Shown here: piece after piece, positions 54,310 through 64,000 of the stretch
Layout of the letters: every line of letters starts with the position of its first letter
Position numbering within the stretch: the stretch's first letter is position 1
NCBI GenBank assembly: GCA_007844125.1
Contig: CM017561.1
Span: 56,720,774-56,784,773 of the forward strand
Source of the DNA: Sinonovacula constricta
Lineage: Eukaryota; Mollusca; Bivalvia; Cardiida; Solecurtidae
DNA: 64,000 bases
Direction of reading: 5' to 3'
The notes under the pieces: model-generated
Databases searched by the model: none
What the model was told of the DNA's origin: nothing
The model's input: the letters and a program-made list of their open reading frames with translations, nothing else
Program-made: the position numbers and the translations under genes

Positions 54310-57300
54310 TTTCCTGCTCCTTTACATTTCCAATAAGTGTGTAAAACCAATATTAAATAAACAAACAATTCAATAATTCAGGATATTGTCATTCTAATAA
54401 TATGTACAGAGCTTTAATATAATTTTCATATGTGTTTACAGGAAATAAAAAGCTGAACGCTACAGATGACCCTTATCCAATTTGTGAGATGAATTAGTGC
54501 CAACGGATGCAATGCTCAATGACCAATCAGAGATGAATTTTGTTTCAATCACTCAGACTGTATGGTGATTAAATTTAGAAACACAGAAATGAGATAAATT
54601 GTAAAATGCAAACAGTAATTGACATCAAGATTTTGCTGCCACTGGGCCCCCAAGTATAGTCCTTCATTAAAAGATGCCACTAAAAGCAACTAACTGCACA
54701 GCTCATATGTTCATTTTTTGGCTGATTTGAAATGCATAACAAAGACACAGATGTGCTCATGATAATGATGTCCAACTACAGTGGTACTGTAGGACCCTAG
54801 ACAAATGTCCTAGTAGAACCACTGATAAACAACAGATCAAATGGAATTTTAAGTTTATGTTAATTATTCTGTCATGTCAACAAGCTTCAAAGAATGGTCT
54901 GAAGACTATATTGACATATTTCGTACTTTAATAAAAAAGTGACTAAAATTGTAGTCTAAATTTGACACACGTTTTGTTAGTATTTTTATAGTATTTTTTA
55001 CAGCTGCCAATATAGCCAGCTTGGTTTTCATATTCCCCCTTATTTTTGGCACATTACTATAAATGGTAATTAATTTTTTTTACATTGTTTCCTTAAATTT
55101 GTTGTTGTAATTAAGAAGCACCCTAGGTCAGATATAAAGCTTTATCCCGCATGGCATGGGTTTGCATTCCATTGAGTGACAACCTCATTTGGGAAGATCT
55201 TTCATTTGTGTTGGACTAGTGGATCTACCCAGACATAAATCTAGGTCTTCTCCTACCAGTAGTAGAAAATATGAACATAATTAATAAAAAATGTTATTCA
55301 GTGTATTTACATGTGAAATAATATGATTACAAAACAAGGGTTATGGAAGTTATGTTGACTCCCAGCGATTGCACATATTTTATTAAAATGTCGATTTACC
55401 TTATGTCACAAAAACATATCTTGTTATTATTATTTTTCTCATTAACCTAATGAACCAAAATGTTAAATCTGTTGTTGTTTTTTCTTTGAAGACTCCAAAG
55501 ACACAGACGTTACTGGTGCGAAAATGGGAATTTGTATATCAACGTAGAGAAAACAGCAAACTGTTTCTGTAGTCTATACTGGTGACTGCTAAAGGCAAAA
55601 TGAAGAGGAGAAAGCAGTTTGATGTGGATGAAAAGGTCGCAATAAAAAATAAACGTGTCATACAAAAGGAGTTCAGGGATAACCTAAAAGTGTGCCCAAT
55701 CCAATGGATATTGATTTCACACACAATATTTTACTATTAGAAAAAAATATTATTTGTAAAAAAATAAAACAACAACAATTATTCTTTGTTTTATTTATCT
55801 ATCAAGAGGCACAATCTCAACATGATAATAAGATTAAAACAGCAATTCAGTTAAGCCTGCAATCAATCCCCCTGATCTTCATTTACTTGCAATGTTCTTC
55901 AAACATTTTAAAATTCTTACTTAAGTTTTCAATCTTCTGTCTGACATGTCTATCTCAAATACCTTTTAAAAATGTTAGAAGTTAAATTCAGACAAAATCT
56001 GAAAAGAGGAATGTTTGCAGCTTTAAAATTGTTTTTAATGCACCCTGGTTACATATTAGCATGTGAACATATTGGTTCAAAGTAAGTGATTCTGGAATTT
56101 TGTCTCAATTACCTGTAGTCTTCTTATACTGTCGCTACATTTCTATCCAGCGTTTAATAGTATTGCTTAAAACTGAAAAATGATATTCTTTATTTAATGC
56201 TGTACTAGGTTAGTTCAGGTTATATCAAGACACACTTTCAAACGTTTAAAATACTTTTAGTAATATGTGTAATATATTATTATTCAGTCAAGTTATCCAC
56301 ATTACTTTTTTATTTCCAATATAGGTACGATAAACACCCAGGCAAACGATTGCATGACATTTTGAAAAAATGTGACGCATAAACATGTAATAATCATTAA
56401 TATAGAAACCAATATTATTATTAAACAAATTTCAACAAAAACATTGCACTTTATTTTTCAAACAAACATAGTAAACAATCTTATATTACTCTCAGTACAG
56501 GCCTCTAACATTTTGCCTGTGGGGTACTTTCTCCATTTTTTCTATGTTTATCAAACAATAACTAAAGTCATTCAATCCATATTTGTGTCTCTCTAATAGG
56601 TTTCATTAAATAAATATTAAAATTAAAACAAATATAAATACCAAGTAAATATGAACAGATAAGTTACAATTTTTAAACCCTTACTGACATATTTATGAAA
56701 TATAAAACATTCTTAGCACTACTCAGACATAAAGCTGGTCTAATAACTATTTTTGTATATTGTAAATAATTCAAGTAGCATACTTACAGTAATTGTTTAA
56801 CAAGTAAATTAACAATGATATTTTTTTCTAAAAGGTAGTTTTGTTCGTATAAAAGTAATTGAATACTTCAAATGGCATGTAAAATAATTCACAATGAATT
56901 AATATAATGACTTAAATCCTCGACAGATACCCAAGCACAGGCTAATAATATTTTTAGATGACATAATGTTATATACAAAATTAGATCAGTTTCCTTGCCT
57001 ATGTTAGAGGGGACACACACGTCCTTTATTTTATACAAATAACAGTGTGATTTTTATTCCAAGAAGTCAGTCTTCTGTGTTGACAGGTTTTTTCCATAAT
57101 ATTGCACTCCTGAGAAATCACTGTCAGGGAAAAGTTACTGTCATTTCTGAACGATCATTCCATACCTTCCTCTGTCCCTTCTTCTGACTGTTGTCTCAAA
57201 AACAATAAACCAATCAAATCAAATAAACATTCTCAATGGAAAAATGTTAAAAATAGCAACATACATATCTGCTATATTTAAAGAAAATTAGTTATACGAT

Positions 57301-58320
57301 TTTTTTTAGTTGGTACACTATTTTTACAGACATGCACTAGTGTTGCCAGTTTTGTCCCCCATGATACCACACTATCGTGTCTGTACACTACTTACGTAAT
57401 GCAGGTTTTCTACTGCCTCTTCATAAAATAATAAGGGCAAATTTTTGCATAAAAGTAAGGCAAAGTAGCAAATTTCATAAGTTAAAAATAGGGCTAAATA
57501 AGGAATTTCTTACTAGTTTCATTTGGAATTATGTACCATTATTTCTTACGTTATTGTCATTATGTTGCCCACCATAATCCATTGTTCTGTCCATGCTTGA
57601 AAGACAGGCACCGTTGACCAATATGTTTGGACTGACAGGCCAAGAGACCATGGTGCTTTATAGGAAGGACATTCCAAGTTGTACCCACTAGAACATCTTA
57701 ACTACTATTCACAAGAAATGGAGAAACTGAAAAAAACAAGTAATGAAATATTGTGAGGTTCATGTTACATTTTCTTTTCCGAGAGCAAAAAGTAGGGATA
57801 ATAGGGCTATTTCTGAAAAAAAGTAGGGAAAAGCTGGCCTTGGTTAAAAAAGTAGGAAAAACTAGGAAAAGTAGGGAGCTGTAGAAAGCCTGTGTCAATG
57901 AGAGCTTTAGTAATACTGATGGAGACCAACTAGCACATTTTCGAAGACTTTGGCATGACATGCTCTAAGATGGAACCATGAGGGTTGTTGGTTTATAAAA
58001 CTTCCATAACAAATATACAAATGTTTCTAAAAATGAAATAGCTGCAGACTGCATCTAAATAGTGCCAAGACAAAGTTTTGCATCAGACAAACAGAACCAC
58101 ACATGGGTGAAAATCAACACTTAGGTATTTAAATTGTTGTGTCACTATCATGCCAATTAGTGTATTGTTTGCGACTGACAAACACAAAATAAGCACTGCA
58201 ACACTTTTGATCCCCAAAAACGAACAACAGCAGAATACTTTCAGGGACAGCTGGTTAATATAAATCATATAGTGGTCAGAGGTTATACTTTATTTCACTA
58301 TTTATTGTGATTGATCAAGG
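54310..58320. other. presumed 5' intron of the GTPase gene, repeat-poor
   Basis: AT-rich. Decayed family C SINE pieces at about 54780-54850 and 55120-55265. A 22-bp segment at 57166-57187 is bounded on the minus strand by ACAACAG and GTATGG and resembles a micro-exon, but joining it to 52921 breaks the frame. No other exon recognised. Confidence 0.4.
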
Positions 58321-58415
58321 CCTTGCTGACTTTCGTATGCCACAGACCGTGATTGAACCAGGGGTCTACAGTACCTGGTGCCTACGATCTAATGATTACG
58401 CTACCAGGACCGGTC
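58321..58415 (-). repeat. tRNA-derived SINE head, family A
   Basis: Minus strand: GACCGGTCCTGGTAGCGTAATC and B box GGTTCAATCAC, then CATACGAAAGTC. Truncated like the copy at 39816. Confidence 0.75.
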
Positions 58416-58419
58416 TAGA

Positions 58420-60485
58420 ATAATCATACTATATGTAAACGCACAGAATCAACATTTGGAAGTGTCAATTTCTGTTTACTACAAATTCATGTAAGGAAAA
58501 TGGCATATACCCTGGGTGCCATGTCTTTTGTACAGATCAATATTCTTTGAACAACTTTCATTCACTCTGTCTGCTGAAGCTCCTGAGGAAGTTCGATGGG
58601 CAAGCAGTTTCAGAAGAAAATGTCATTTAAAGATTTTTTATGGTTGTTTCATGTTGGTAGTGTGCAATCATAATAGCTCATCTTCAGTGTATGCTCATGT
58701 GAGCTAAAGTGCTAATTTCACTAAGTGTGACCAAGTCGCTTTAAAAGAAATTCTATCTAAAAAGAATACATGTACCAGGTATATAATCCTTACCATATTC
58801 ATTGGCAGATTGGTGGTCTGTGTTTCAATTATCTCCCCTTCTCCCACTGATGATCGTTAGCCACATAACTGCAATTTAAATAAATATGCTAAATATGTGA
58901 TTATGTGTGACTTGTTTTTTTTCTAAAGAAAATGCAGTATGGGTTATTTGAGAGGAAACTAACCACAACACATTTTTACAAATTTTAAACTGCAAATAAC
59001 ACAAAACTTTCACAAATTAAAAGGTCAAAATTGAACAAAAATGTTGATACTCTTGATATCAGTTGCAAGCTCCTCTATGTAAGGCTGCATCAATTCATTT
59101 GCAATTTGATTTGATTAGATGTATTCCCCTTTAGAAAATCTTTCCCCCAAGCTGGCAATTAAATCTTTTCGGATTTGTCATTTGTTATCTAAAAATATAA
59201 AAATAATATTCACATGGGTAAGAATTTATTTTCTGGTGTAAATTATCTTAACCCTTTCAGTTCCACTCTTTATCATGAAAAACATTTTTGAAGTGGCTTG
59301 AACACAGTTAAGTTACAGTAATATTCACATTTGGACTTTTTGTGAGCCATGCATCATACATGTATTTTTCAAATATGTCATAGTAATAGTTAATAGCACA
59401 TAATTGTACTATTTACATGTTCAAACTTGGATCAAATACCATTAATAAACTCGTTAAGCTTCTTATAAAGAAAATAGTTTGAAAACTGTTTCAACATATT
59501 GATTCACCCAACCTGAAGTCATCATGAAAGATAGCATAGTTAGATATAAATATGTTTTCAGTGGTGATGATATCGAATCCATTATTGTGTTTTAACATCT
59601 TTTGTTTGTCGGTTTTTAGATATAACATAGCAACACTAATATGGTTACTAAGTTACTATAGTGTGGTTCAGTTATGACTGTGAAGGATGACCCAAGATTG
59701 GGTCAGCTGACAGACCCTTCCTCATGAAAGATTAATTACAACCAGGACTCAAACACACACACAGTGAGCCACCAAGGACTCTGGAGTTATAGCTGACGAC
59801 ACATTCACTTGCCTACATTCCAAAATGTTTAGCCTTTATGAGTTGTAAAAATTGATCAACTATCAGGTTGCATATGGGCACATATTATATTACCACTAAT
59901 TAATGGACTACTAGTCATTATGAAGCAGCGTTTCAGTGTGGTGTTGTGATTTTTCAAGTAAAGAAATGTAAATAATGAAAATGTAATAACTGGCTAGCCT
60001 CATTGTGAGATTATGAACTGATCTAATTATAAATTTGTATTGACCATAAATTTCTAGTAATAGTAATACATATTTTACATGTAGTTCTAAATCTTACAAC
60101 ACAAATTACGCAACTAGTTAGCTGGTGCAAGGTTGGTTGTCATGCATTACAAGAGGTCTCCTTTCCCTGCCTTTCTATCTAGGTTAGTTTCCATGACTTG
60201 GTCCAGCAGTGGGATTGTCTTAAATCGTCTATGGTAACAAGGTGACAGCTACTTTGTGAATACAATGCACCCTAATATAAAGTCAAGACTATGTTTTATT
60301 TATATGTCAATTTTCAAAGAAAAACAACAACAGTACTGTCAATTAGTGTCGAAGAAACATGCCAATTCAAGGCAAACCATAAAATCTGTTCCAAATTAGG
60401 GAGCTCAATAGCGAATGAATCAATAACATGCAGCAATCATACATGTTCACCACAAAATGGGCATAAATAGAATAACAATACTCAC
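58420..60485. other. intron-like DNA
   Basis: Contains a family C SINE piece on the minus strand at about 59690-59815. A segment at 58794-58868 is bounded on the minus strand by AAATTGCAG and GTAAGG, but all three frames are closed, so it would be an untranslated or poison exon if used. Confidence 0.4.
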
Positions 60486-60500
60486 CGTTGAAGACGGCAT
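60486..60500 (-). CDS. candidate first exon of the GTPase gene, version 1
   Basis: Minus strand ATGCCGTCTTCAACG|GTGAGT gives M-P-S-S-T ending in phase 0, matching the phase-0 acceptor at 52921. An upstream out-of-frame ATG is present. The region just upstream (60520-60545) has GCCACGCCCGCCATG, a GC box and YY1-like ATGGCGGG on the other strand, fitting a promoter. The 7.6-kb join is inferred. Confidence 0.35.
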
Positions 60501-60504
60501 CTTG

Positions 60505-60600
60505 TCAAAACATTTTTCAACATGGCGGGCGTGGCTTCGTATGCAAAGTAATTTGTTCTCGGCTAAGCTTCGACATATATCGTAAACTATCGGTATTTCC
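60505..60600. promoter_or_regulatory. candidate promoter with GC box and ATGGCGGG motif
   Basis: AACATGGCGGGCGTGGCTTCG on the + strand is the only GC-rich patch for several kilobases. It could serve the minus-strand GTPase and, in principle, a + strand transcript starting ATGGCGGGCGTGGC. Confidence 0.4.
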
Positions 60601-61443
60601 CGTTGAAATTCCTTTGTTTATACTTGTTTATATTATCGATTTGTGTAAAAAGTATTACTCAGTTGGAGACCGTTTTATTTGGCTTGTTGGTAACATTACT
60701 GTTTAAGTTGAGGCTTTTATAATTATTTAACGGCATAAAATATTAAATCTGAGTTTTCAAATAATTTGGTGCTACCGAACTAATGGGTATCTTTAAACAA
60801 TTAAATGATTTTAAAATTTGAGTCAAAACTATTACATAAATGCTAACAACTAGATAGTTCTACATAATTCATGTCAATTAGTTATTTAAACTCTTTGTAA
60901 TTCTTTGAAAACTTTATCACAGTTTTGCCTAGGTACATGGCATAGAATCATATGATCCACATTTCAAGTCTATTTAAATTATTGCAGCACCATTTAACCA
61001 ATCAACGTATAATGTATTAATGACATTACATTACATATATTGCTGTATGTTTAGTTTGAAGATATTCTAGGCTGCTGGGCTATACACGGCTAAATATTGT
61101 TAAAAAGTGACGCGCACATTTGATTTCCCCAACTAAATACAGCCAACTCTAGCAAAGAACATCATGTTCACAAATGGTCTAATGATCCAATGTATTTCTT
61201 CGTTCCACTATTGATAATGATTTTACAATGTTTCTCTTTTTCAATACAATATGCAAATCTGGTCAACTGTAATCAAGTCGCTTTCATTTGGAAATGGAAC
61301 ATTTGAGATCCAAGAGTCTAGATAAACGACTTTTAAATTTTAAACTTATAGGCTACTCTTAATACTACCATAAAACGACTATCAACTTTTTACGAAGAAT
61401 GTTATAACATTTCAATAATAGACAAAAATGTCTATACACTTAC

Positions 61444-61461
61444 CTCGTTTATACCTGCCAT
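61444..61461 (-). CDS. candidate first exon of the GTPase gene, version 2
   Basis: Minus strand ATGGCAGGTATAAACGAG|GTAAGT gives M-A-G-I-N-E in phase 0 with a consensus donor. Direct splicing to 52921 gives MAGINE-ETPSSTTSEDAQ in frame with the GTPase domain. It is an alternative to the exon at 60486-60500. Confidence 0.38.
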
Positions 61462-61587
61462 GGTCCAGGCTTTTGTCACAACTTCAAAACGCGCTTCAAT
61501 GAACAGATATTTAAAGGTATGGGAGACAAATATTCGCACTGATTAGTAAATCGGAACTCATCGGTTATATTCGTCCTCCTTCGTTAT

Positions 61588-61649
61588 GTTAAAGGTTGTA
61601 TCCCTCAGTTAGCCTATAACAAATACATGTAACAATGTCTCACCACTGT
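61588..61649 (-). mobile_element. TTAA foldback MITE, copy H, cut by the retrotransposon
   Basis: TTAA|AGGTTGTATCCCTCAGTTAGCC followed by TATAACAAATACATGTAACAATGTC and CTGTTT, matching the start of copies D and G. It stops abruptly at the G run that begins the LINE. Confidence 0.7.
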
Positions 61650-62420
61650 TTGGGGGGGGGGGGGGGAGAGAAGTAGGAAAAAGTAAGGAGACGAGCGAAG
61701 GTCCACAGAGGGACGGTTCCGGATGAAAAAGGAAATCGACATCCAGTCGGAGCCGGTGTTCGCGGAGGAGGTAACGAACTTTAACTTTGGACAATTCGAT
61801 TGGATAATTAAACAACAACACAAACTGATCACTGGCATTGTCACCCCAGGCCAAATCAATCTGTTGAACAAGCCATCAACACATTTAAAATACGGGACAA
61901 CGTAACAGATTAAAAGCTCACTGAACCAGAATTGCCATCGCAGTCAAATTTAATGAAGCCAGCCTGCCTCTCACAATTATGGGAAACATGGTCAAACCCG
62001 CACTAGCTAAAGAAGAGAGATGCCACTTTGGCCCACAGTGCGCAAAACAAACAGATTGACCCCACTGCGCAGGTCAACATCTATCAAAAACAGTAAAAAT
62101 AGGCAAAGTAAAAAAGCGCTAACTGCGGTGTGGATCACTCAGCTGCTTACAAAGGATGCTCGACATATATAAAACATGTAGAGAAGATAAAAATCTCTAA
62201 TTCAATAAAATCCAATGAGTTTAATACAAAATCCAAAGCCAAAGGCATTCTCCCACAGCATCCCCACCAACCAAGCCGAATAAAAGAGATTAACAATCTA
62301 GCTAAAAAAAAACTAGTAGGGAAAACTGCCCACGAAATTGAAATAATCTTGGCAGAAACTATAAATAGTCAGCCAAAACCACAAACACAACCAACCATTA
62401 CTCAGGATTAGGCGAAGGGC
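61650..62420 (+). mobile_element. Jockey-type LINE, 5' end and decayed ORF1 (gag-like)
   Basis: The element begins with a G run and GAGAGAAGTAGG. ORF1 is recognisable in broken frames: 61723-61905 (MKKEIDIQSEPVFAEEV...), a zinc-knuckle region near 62020-62090 (CHFGPQC...PHCAGQH with an in-frame TGA), and NCGVDHSAAYKGC just after 62130, the last knuckle typical of Jockey-clade gag proteins. The frame continues to 62411. Gag-like ORF1 proteins bind the element RNA. Confidence 0.75.
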
Positions 62421-62780
62421 AACGCCATAACCACATCACCATGGACAGAAAACAATAACAACAACGAAAACAACAACAACAGTAAGAATAACAGACCCTG
62501 ACGCCCACGCAGAAATAATATGCCCCCGGCAATTCAACAAAGCAGAACCAATCCAAACCAACACAGGACCCCACCACTTGTTTCAAACCAATCAGTGGAT
62601 GGGTCCCAATCAGTGGGATGGCCCAGTTTTCTATGGTCCAAAGGGAAATTGCCACACAATCAACCAAGGTCATTTTGGTCCGTATTAGAATAGTAATTAA
62701 ACAAGTAAAATACGACATTAAGCCACTGAATGGTAATTGATAATTAATAAATGATGACGACGATGTCCCAAATTAACACA
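62421..62780 (+). other. LINE segment between ORF1 and ORF2
   Basis: CAACAACAAC-rich and without an open frame on the + strand. The minus frame at 62398-62718 is its shadow. Confidence 0.5.
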
Positions 62781-62789
62781 CATTACAAT

Positions 62790-64000
62790 AAAAAAGGGCC
62801 TCGTCGTCTTAAGTTGGAATGCGCGTAGCATAATTGGAAAATATTCCAACAAATTAAGCGAATTAACAACTTTCTTTGACCAAACCCAGAATGAAATAGA
62901 TAGTATCTGCATACAGGAATCTTGGGAGTCTGTTAGGTAAAAGCTACCTAAGATTAAAGGATTTCAAACGCCGGTATCAACTATAGGGAAAAATAAAGAC
63001 GTAGGGGGTGGCACATGCATTTACGTAAAGCAGGGACTACAATTTATCCCCAATAGTATAAACAATACTACCCTCATGGATATAACCTCTGTCACAGTCT
63101 TTAATAACAACGATAGACTAGTAATACATAATGTTTATGCACAAACACAAGACAACTTATTGAACTATAGACAGCTTTTTAAAAATATTTAAATTTAATT
63201 GTAGACGATTTTAACATTAAACAACCTTGCTGGAACCCGGGAAATGATCTTAGATACGACGGCGAGGCCGATGATTTACTCACTTCCTCAATGATAAAAA
63301 AACCTTTGCTTACTAAATGATGGTCAAATAACAAGAGTCCCACATGTACTAGATCAGACGGACAGTGTGATTGCCTCCGCTCGAATCAATGAAACCTGTG
63401 GTGAGTTTTATTAATTAAATAACACTTGCGGTAGTGACCATTTTCCAATATTAATAAACACAAAATTCTGTGTCAACAAAACTATGCCCAACAATAGCGG
63501 ATAGAGCATCTAATAAAAACTGGAATAATGTTAGAAACAAATGTTTAAAACAATTAAACAATTTTACAGAAGCCGACGTTAATACAAACTTTAACGAAAT
63601 ATACACAAAATTCACCTCCATTCTAAATGACTCTATACCAAAATACGCAAACAACTATTATAAAGCCTAATAAACCAGCGCATGGCCCAGGGTCCTATAG
63701 GATGTCTCTTATAGGATCACTCTTGTGATGATAACCTAGTAAAGTTAGCGTCAGGTATTAGCGTCGTGCAAATATGGAAAAAATATGTCACAAGCCGCCT
63801 TTCTGGACTTATCTGCTGCCTTCGATAAGATGTGGCCAGAAGTCTCTGTATCAACACAAATGAAATATGTCATTATGGGAAAGATGATTAAATGGCTATC
63901 TGTATTCCTCTCTAATATGGTGATTAAGGTTAGGTACCAAAATAACACCTCATCCTCACGCACTGCGATAAATGGCTGTCCGCCAGGTCGTGTTCTATCC
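62790..64000 (+). pseudogene. Jockey-type LINE ORF2, endonuclease and reverse transcriptase, decayed, runs off the window
   Basis: AP-type endonuclease motifs in order: LSWNARSIIGKYSNKL, IDSICIQESWE, GGGTCIYVKQG, a segment with NPGNDLRYDGEADDL, LLNDGQITRVPH and CGSDHFPI. The reverse transcriptase start has AAFLDLSAAFDKMW (motif A aspartate, about 63788-63835), WLSVFLSN and GCPPGRVLS (motif B region) at the window edge. Stops and frame changes at several points (for example TAA at about 62938, 63190, 63501) show it is dead. The 3' end lies outside. Confidence 0.88.

Noticed and set aside
57166..57187. 22-bp micro-exon on the minus strand with acceptor and donor
   Set aside because: Inserting it between a phase-0 first exon and 52921 produces a stop before the P-loop.
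58794..58868. 75-bp minus-strand exon with good splice sites
   Set aside because: Stops in all three frames; with the inner acceptor (53 bp) the required phase does not match either candidate first exon.

Overview
The window is AT-rich, intron-rich invertebrate DNA. It has split genes with GT-AG introns, tRNA-derived SINEs, several inverted-repeat DNA elements, a decayed Jockey-type LINE and many mini- and microsatellites. The Cys-loop receptor gene, the IRG-type GTPase and the SINE/MITE load suggest a mollusc, most likely a bivalve; this is inference from gene and repeat style, not from a search. No bacterial features, CRISPR arrays or rRNA genes are present, and no tRNA gene looks intact.

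Three protein genes are well supported. (1) A SAMTOR (BMT2) orthologue, the S-adenosylmethionine sensor upstream of mTORC1, lies on the + strand in six coding exons from 18965 to 36804. Its likely promoter and 5' UTR exon are near 17.0 kb. The start of its second coding exon, with the splice acceptor, is present three times in an 84-bp tandem array, and only the third copy is intact. (2) A Cys-loop ligand-gated ion channel subunit of the nicotinic receptor type lies on the + strand at 47134-48552, in two exons with one or two frame breaks in the ligand-binding domain. It has lysine where cation channels carry the -1' glutamate of the pore. (3) An immunity-related GTPase (IRG-like) lies on the - strand, with a large coding exon at 51731-52921 and two candidate phase-0 first exons at 60.5 and 61.4 kb. 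Weaker candidate exons are at 13.3 kb (-), 13.7 kb (+), 24.4-24.7 kb (both strands) and 50.0/51.2 kb (+).

By region: 1-13 kb is repeats, a polypurine tract and no convincing gene. From 13.3 to 17.1 kb there are promoter-like islands separated by a GATCC-rich minisatellite and MITEs. From 17.1 to 37 kb is the SAMTOR locus, whose 14-kb intron holds MITEs, SINEs, a 24-bp satellite and a 146-bp tandem repeat with nuclear-receptor-type half sites. From 37 to 47 kb is repeat-rich intergenic DNA. From 47 to 53 kb are the receptor and the GTPase exon. From 53 to 61.5 kb is the presumed 5' intron of the GTPase. From 61.6 kb to the end is a 5' Jockey-like retrotransposon that landed inside a MITE copy and runs off the window.

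The repeats fall into families seen several times in the window: two main tRNA-SINE families plus a third set, a TTAA-flanked foldback MITE with eight copies or fragments, a roughly 210-bp TIR element (one copy carrying a hAT-like insert), and hAT-like CAGGGG elements. These account for most of the short open frames.
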